A stretch of 64,000 bases of DNA from Kingdonia uniflora (lineage: Eukaryota; Streptophyta; Magnoliopsida; Ranunculales; Circaeasteraceae), in contig JACGCM010000787.1 in NCBI GenBank assembly GCA_014058105.1, positions 1 through 64,000 of the forward strand. Reading direction: 5' to 3'. The notes under the pieces were generated by a model. That model saw only the letters and a list, made by a program, of their open reading frames with translations. It had not been told where the DNA came from and ran no database searches. Of this stretch, positions 58,972-64,000 are shown in pieces (the first letter of the stretch is position 1; every line of letters starts with the position of its first letter). Both the position numbers and the translations under genes were made by a program.

Positions 58972-60456
58972 CAAAAGTATGTTTTATTGAGATGCTATTT
59001 TAAGCCAATTTTTCCTTATTTTGTGTTATTTTTCTTTTATTTTATAGTAAGTTGTATTATAGTGACCGGTAATAGCATATAGTGTTTCTATTATTATCGT
59101 TTCTCTAGTTTAGTTTTTAAAAGAAAAAGAAAAAAAAATTATTTCGAGTTTTTGGGGCTACAGTTGCTGTGAAGTCTGTCCCTGAATGTTTCACCATTTT
59201 TGATCTTCTACACTTCATAGTTAGGGAAAACATTTTCTACGAAAGTCTTAGATAATTCAAAACCCTTTCCGAATTGCTATAGATCATATTTTTTTGTCTT
59301 GTTCTTTTTGAGTTAGAGTGTTTTAAAAAAGCAGTATAAAAGCAGTCTCCCTTAAGAACGCCGCTGTACATTCATCATCTGTTTTGAGCATTAGGGAAGC
59401 TAAATTATCAAAAACTTCCTTCTTGAAGATTTTTTCCTTTCGAAATTATCTTTCCAAGTTGATATTATTGAATATTCTCTCTCAACCGAGCTGAAAAATA
59501 TGTGTATTTAAAAATCAGGACATCATAGACTACAATAAACTTGGAAATTAAATTAATATTATTGTCACAAGTTCACTAATCATTTTTCTCTTGTTCTGCA
59601 GGATAGTCACAAAGTTGGAAATGAGACGGATAATACGCAAAACTAAAAGCATCATCAAATCCATCCTTCTTGTGCCCCTAAGTGAAGGGGAATTTTCTTC
59701 TTTCGCCCCCTAAGTGACGGGGTGGCCACAGCTTTACCGGGAAACACTTCTCGTTGGTTGGTACTTCCATAAACTTGATATCTAGAAGGGGTTCATATCT
59801 GCTCCGCCCCGGCACTAGGATCATAAAGTCATGTGGACTGTGCAAATACACACTGCTCTAATAAATTTTTGCTGTGGTTGGATTGACCTATTGCTGTGTT
59901 TAATATTCATTTTTATTCTAATATTAGTAAAGGTAGAAACTGTTAGAGACTTGCGGGATTTCATCACCCAAAAGCTCTCCAACGAGTGGGACCACCCATT
60001 AGGGATACGAAGAAATTCGTATCACACGAAAATTAAATGTCCCGGACCTCAAAATAACTGCTAATAAAAAGTAGTAGAAAAATTCCTGCGGGATTTCATC
60101 ACCCAATGGATAGGTGTACCGGACCGGGGTACAAACACGGGTTCGTAGGATACGGCCACAGCCTAGCGCCGCGAAATACTGGTTGTAGTTTTGCGATGTT
60201 ACCGTTCGAGTGCTGATGTACGATAAGGCGACTCGCTCGGGCGTGAGGACTGAACATCTACTTTAAGCTGGTACTAGCATAGTGACGCAGGGGAGTATAG
60301 GAACCAAAGCCTTTTGCCATCGTACCCATTTTAAACATAGAAGAATATAGGAGAAACTAAATTGTTACTTTTAAAAAAATGTTAATGTGCTAGAATTTAG
60401 GCTTGATTGATTATTTACAGTACCGGGTGCTGAATTTTATTAATTATTAGTTGTGC
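58972..60456 (+). other. Element C 5' leader
   Basis: About 1.5 kb, non-coding, strongly conserved with B and D in 60080-60330. It contains the twin hairpins at 59675-59722. A 77-codon frame at 59831-60064 has a partly similar counterpart in D but different ends, so its coding status is doubtful. Confidence 0.7.
59675..59722 (+). promoter_or_regulatory. Element C leader twin hairpins (predicted)
   Basis: CCCCT-AAGTGA-AGGGG (59675-59690), and CCCC with GGGG around TAAGTGAC (59707-59722). Same loop as the D pair. Candidates for packaging or translation-control structures. Confidence 0.5.
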
Positions 60457-61850
60457 ATGATCAATTGGACATGTGAAGGAAAATGTTTAGGAAGCTTACC
60501 GGAACCTTTGCCCATTTACAGCCTACCACCTCAGCCTAAGCGGAGAGGGCGGCCACCTTGTCCAGTCAATACCATAGAGAACTTAGGAGCCCCAATTTTG
60601 GAGGAGGGTAATTCATCTAGAGTTGACCCAATTGTACTTATTGTCAAGCTAGAAGTCGAACCCCCAATCATGGCTGCCGCAAAATCTCTTAGGGACTATT
60701 GGACCCCAGTGGTGAGTGATATGCCTTCATGTATTGTGTTACCAGTTGTCAGGTCAAACCATTATGAAATCAAGCCTAGTGTGATCCAAATATTACCGAC
60801 ATTTCGTGGGTTTGATTCTGAGAGCCCTTATAAGCACGTCTACGAGTTTAAGAAAATTTGTGCGCTCTCCAAATACCAACATTTTACTGAGGATTTTGTT
60901 CACCTTCGTTTATTCCCATTCTTGCTAAAAGACAAGGCATGTCATTGACACCAGCATCTATCAATTCATGGGATCAAATGGAAACCAAGTTCAAAACCAA
61001 ATGGTTTTCTATGGGGAAACATATGTTGAATTTATTCAAAATGAGAGTGAAACTTTTTACGAGGCATGGGAGAGATATAAGGATCTTCTTTCACAATGCC
61101 CCCATCATGGTTTGGAGATGCAACATCTATCCCAAATCTTCTATCGTGGATTAACTTTTGAGAATCGTTATAGGATAGAATCCATGCATAGTGGAAAATT
61201 CCGGGACCTTGAGCCTGATAGAGCTTATGAGGAGTTTGAGACATTGGATGAGAACTCTCAGTAGTGGGATTTTGATCTACATAGAAATATTCGTACAGCC
61301 AAGAAAGGTGGCTTATACAAAGTGAGTAAGGGAACGGCCATCAAAGGCCAATTAGATACTCTTACCCGAAAAATTGAGGCTATGGCTACAAACCAATCTA
61401 AGGGTAGCGTGAACCAGGTTCAGCAACAGGGCTGCACCGTTTGTTATGATGCAACCCATGTGACTCAAATGTGCCCCATGCCCAATGAAATAAATGACAA
61501 TCAAGAGTAAGTGAATGCTTTGAATAATACCTACAAGAGGCCCTTTGACCTGTACAAGCCAACTTGGCTGAACCACCCAAATTTTTCGTGAAAGAACAAC
61601 CTGCCCAGTTCAGGTTTTGTAGAGCCAGAAACCTGAGGCCATAATTTGCCTAGGAATCCCCTTTCTCAATCTTATCCTCAGGCATCTCAGCAATCCTTTC
61701 AGTCATCCAAACAGTTCTCACCCGCTCTACCCAAACCATCTTTGAATGATACCCTTGCTCTCTTCATGCAACAATCAATGGACAACCAAAAACAAGCATT
61801 GCAATTTCAGCAACAAATGATACAATTTCAGCAATAGACTTTGGTGAATC
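60457..61850 (+). pseudogene. Element C gag
   Basis: The start ATG at 60457 is shared with B and D. The N-terminus carries PKRRGRPP, an AT-hook-like basic motif. The core ESPYKHVYEFKKICALSK is followed by a 13-base deletion at about 60944 that shifts the frame. The gag continues at 60968-61264 (ETFYEAWERYKDLL) to a TAG at 61262, and then at 61322-61510 with an intact CCHC knuckle (CTVCYDATHVTQMC). A TAA at 61508 and further stops lie in the Gln-rich tail. Confidence 0.83.
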
Positions 61851-62059
61851 AGGATTCTATGTCCCAATCTATCTCTTTTCTCGAGACTTAGATAGGATAA
61901 TTGGCAAATGCATTATATGAGAGACCACCAGGTACACTACCTAGCCAACCTGTATCTAATCCGAAAGGACCACCGGGGTTTGATTCTAGCTCAATCCCAA
62001 AACAGGTTCATGCCATTGCAACACTTCGAAGTGGTTGAAAAATTGATAACCAAGTTAAA

Positions 62060-63002
62060 ATGCCTAGGGTTGAGCCAACACCCGTTACTATTAACGATGA
62101 GGTTGGTACGAGTAAACTTTCTAATAAATCTAAGGAGTTGCCTACCTCATCTATTTCCCTACCAGAGGCACATTTTGAGCTAAAGGTACCTTATCCCCAA
62201 CGCCTTCTTCTGGCTAATAAAGGGATTCAATTTGACGAGATATTGGATACATTTAAGCAAGTTCATATAAATATTCCAGTACTCGATGCCATCATGCTTA
62301 TCCCTGCATATGCCAAATTCCTTAAAGATACGTGCGCTAGGAAAAAGAAAATCAATGTGCATAAGAAAGTTTCTTTACTGAGACATTAACCCCACCTGGG
62401 CTTCGAGATCCAGGAAGCCCAACCATCCCTTGTAATATTGGAGATCACAAAGTGGATAGGGCGTTACTTGACTTAGGGGCTTGTGTGAATGTCTTACCTT
62501 ACTCGGTCTATCAGGAATTAGGACTTGGAGAACTTGAGCCTACCCGAATGACACTTCAATTGGCTGACAAGTCAATACGATACCCACGTGGTATCCTTGA
62601 GGATATTTTTATCAAGGTTGATACTCTCATTTTCCTGTGGACTTTGTTGTTTTGGACACTGAAGATGTAAAGAATCCTAGCTGTGGGATTCCAGTCATAT
62701 TGGGTTGCCCTTTCCTTGCGACTGCTCATGCCATTATTAATTGCTTTAATGAGGTCTTAAAACTTTCAATGGGAGACATGAAGATCAAGCTTAATGTTTT
62801 TAACAATAATACTCAAGTCCCTTATTCTGATGATAATAATATGATTGACTCTCTAGTTTACAACTCATTCCCTAAATCATTTTTTGAGGACCCCTTAGAA
62901 TCATGTCTTGTGAACTTTGGTGAAGACTTTGATGAAAATCCGATTGTTGAAGAGCTTAATTCTCTACTCGACTCAATACCTATTTTTAACAAATCCAAAT
63001 AG
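62060..63002 (+). pseudogene. Element C protease region
   Basis: Linker at 62060-62389, then a one-base loss near 62370. Protease LLDLGACVNVLP lies at about 62460-62500, a frame change at about 62635, and then 62637-63002 with GIPVILGCPFL (Arg of GRPF changed to Cys). A TAG ends it at 63000-63002, where B has TGG. Homologous to 14768-15517 in B. Confidence 0.83.
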
Positions 63003-63093
63003 AGACCTCATGTTGAACTTCTGGAGCCGTCTACTACTTTGCCTATTCCATCCATTATTAATGTACCCAAGTTAGACCTCAAGCCATTACCTT

Positions 63094-64000
63094 AGACTTT
63101 GAAGTATGCTTTCTTAGGTGATTCTAACACTCTGCCTATGATCATAGCTTCCAACCTCAATGTTGACCAGGAAAGTAGATTGATGGGTGTTCTTGGAAGA
63201 CGTAAATCAACCCTAGGGTTATCTATAACAGACTTGAAGGGGATTAGCCCAGCTGTTTGCATGCATCGTATCAATCTCGAGGAAGGTGCTAAATTTTTTT
63301 GTGATATGCAGCGACGGTTGAATACCACCATGATGGAGGTGGTGAAGAAAGAAGTTCTCAAACTTTTTGACTCGGGTATCATATACCCCATTTCGGATAG
63401 TAAGTGGGTCAGTCCCGTTCAGGTTGTACCTAAGAAATCAGGGATTACTGTAGTTGAGAATGAAAATAATGACCAAATCCTTACCCGCATGACCACCGGG
63501 TGGCGTGTATGTATTAACTACAGGAAATTAAACACGGTCACAAGGAAAGATCATTTTCCTCTTCCTTTTATTGATCAAATACTTGAACGCTTAGCCAGAA
63601 AAAGTTATTACTGCTTTATTGACGGTTATTCTGGATACAATCAGATCTCCATTACCCCAGAAGATCAGAAGAAGACAACTTTCACATGTCCCTACGGGAC
63701 ATATGCTTATCGACGTATGCCATTTGAGTTATGCAATGCACCCGCTACATTCCAACATTGTATGATGAACATATTTTCTGATATGGTTGATAAATTTCTT
63801 GAAATCTTTATAGATGACTTTTCCGTATTTGGATCATCTTTTGATGAATGTTTACACCATTTAGAACTCGTGCTAGAACGATGTACACAAACCAATTTGG
63901 TGTTAAACTGGAAAAAGTGTCACTTCATGGTGATACAAGGAATAATTCTTGGACATATTATCTCCAACAAAGGGATTGAAGTCGATAAGGCCAAGATTGA
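63094..64000 (+). CDS. Element C reverse transcriptase (partial; runs off the window)
   Basis: Open from just after a TAG at about 63094 to the window end, about 300 codons. Motifs in order: KWVSPVQVVPKKSG, CINYRKLN (the usual Asp is Asn), GYSGYNQI, RRMPFELCNAPATFQ (Glu for the usual Gly), FIDDFSVFG with both catalytic Asp residues, then CTQTNLVLNWKKCHF, passing the site where B and D have stops. The best RT in the window, though the Asp-to-Asn and Gly-to-Glu changes may weaken it. It is part of the polyprotein and has no start codon of its own. Confidence 0.85.

Larger units (their letters stand above)
57839..64000 (+). mobile_element. Element C: Athila-type retrotransposon, cut by the window end
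   Basis: 5' LTR, perfect tRNA-Asp-type PBS, leader, gag, protease and RT, ending within pol at the last base. It is of the same LTR family as element B. It lies to the right of element N's antisense gene and is probably nested in N. It has fewer breaks than B or D in this region but is not clean. Confidence 0.88.

Noticed and set aside
60120..60180. tRNA-like GGTTCG segment in the conserved leader block
   Set aside because: No cloverleaf can be drawn and no A/B-box pair is visible; it is part of the retrotransposon leader.

Overview
The window looks like plant nuclear DNA, most likely a eudicot. It is AT-rich and has two F-box/FBA genes in tandem, a hAT-type MITE, and a nest of LTR retrotransposons of the plant Athila, Tat and Tekay-like types. 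No rRNA, tRNA, organellar or bacterial operon signal was seen. Very little of it is single-copy host gene space. Lineage names rest on recognised motifs (primer binding sites, polypurine tracts, protease, RT, RNase H and integrase motifs, terminal repeats), not on database searches.

Region 1-11188 is host-like. It holds two diverged inverted duplications (about 524-1020 with 1385-1862, and 1914-2060 with 3185-3342), which look like inverted copies of gene fragments. An F-box/FBA gene on the minus strand (4907-6102) carries a single-base frameshift near its 3' end. An unrecognised coding-like fragment lies at 6311-6721. A second, badly broken F-box copy lies at 8830-9968, and an hAT-type MITE at 10247-10902.

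Region 11189-64000 is nested retrotransposons. Element B (Athila type, 11189-21071) has a 5' LTR that has lost its end together with the PBS. Element N (Tat type, from about 21.5 kb onward) is the old host of the nest. It has a tRNA-Arg-type PBS, gag, protease, RT, two RNase H domains and integrase, then tandem repeats and a long antisense coiled-coil gene. Element D (Athila type with different LTRs, 25270-36648) sits inside N's RT and has a perfect TCCAC target duplication. A non-autonomous LARD-like element with about 4.4-kb LTRs (40794-52990), arranged LTR-internal-LTR-internal-LTR, splits N's antisense gene. Element C (Athila type, 57839 to beyond the window end) lies to the right of that gene, and N's right LTR is not in the window.

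Almost every pol gene carries stops or frameshifts, so B, D, N and the LARD cannot be autonomous as they stand. C has the best-preserved RT but also has breaks. The observations most worth following are: a three-way-junction RNA fold just upstream of the 3' polypurine tract, shared by B and D; twin hairpins with the same loop in the 5' leaders of C and D; nonsense codons shared by B and D; the antisense gene in N (N-terminal domain, nuclear-localisation-like basic patch, coiled coil); and the three-LTR element whose R/U5 appears to be about 3.8 kb.
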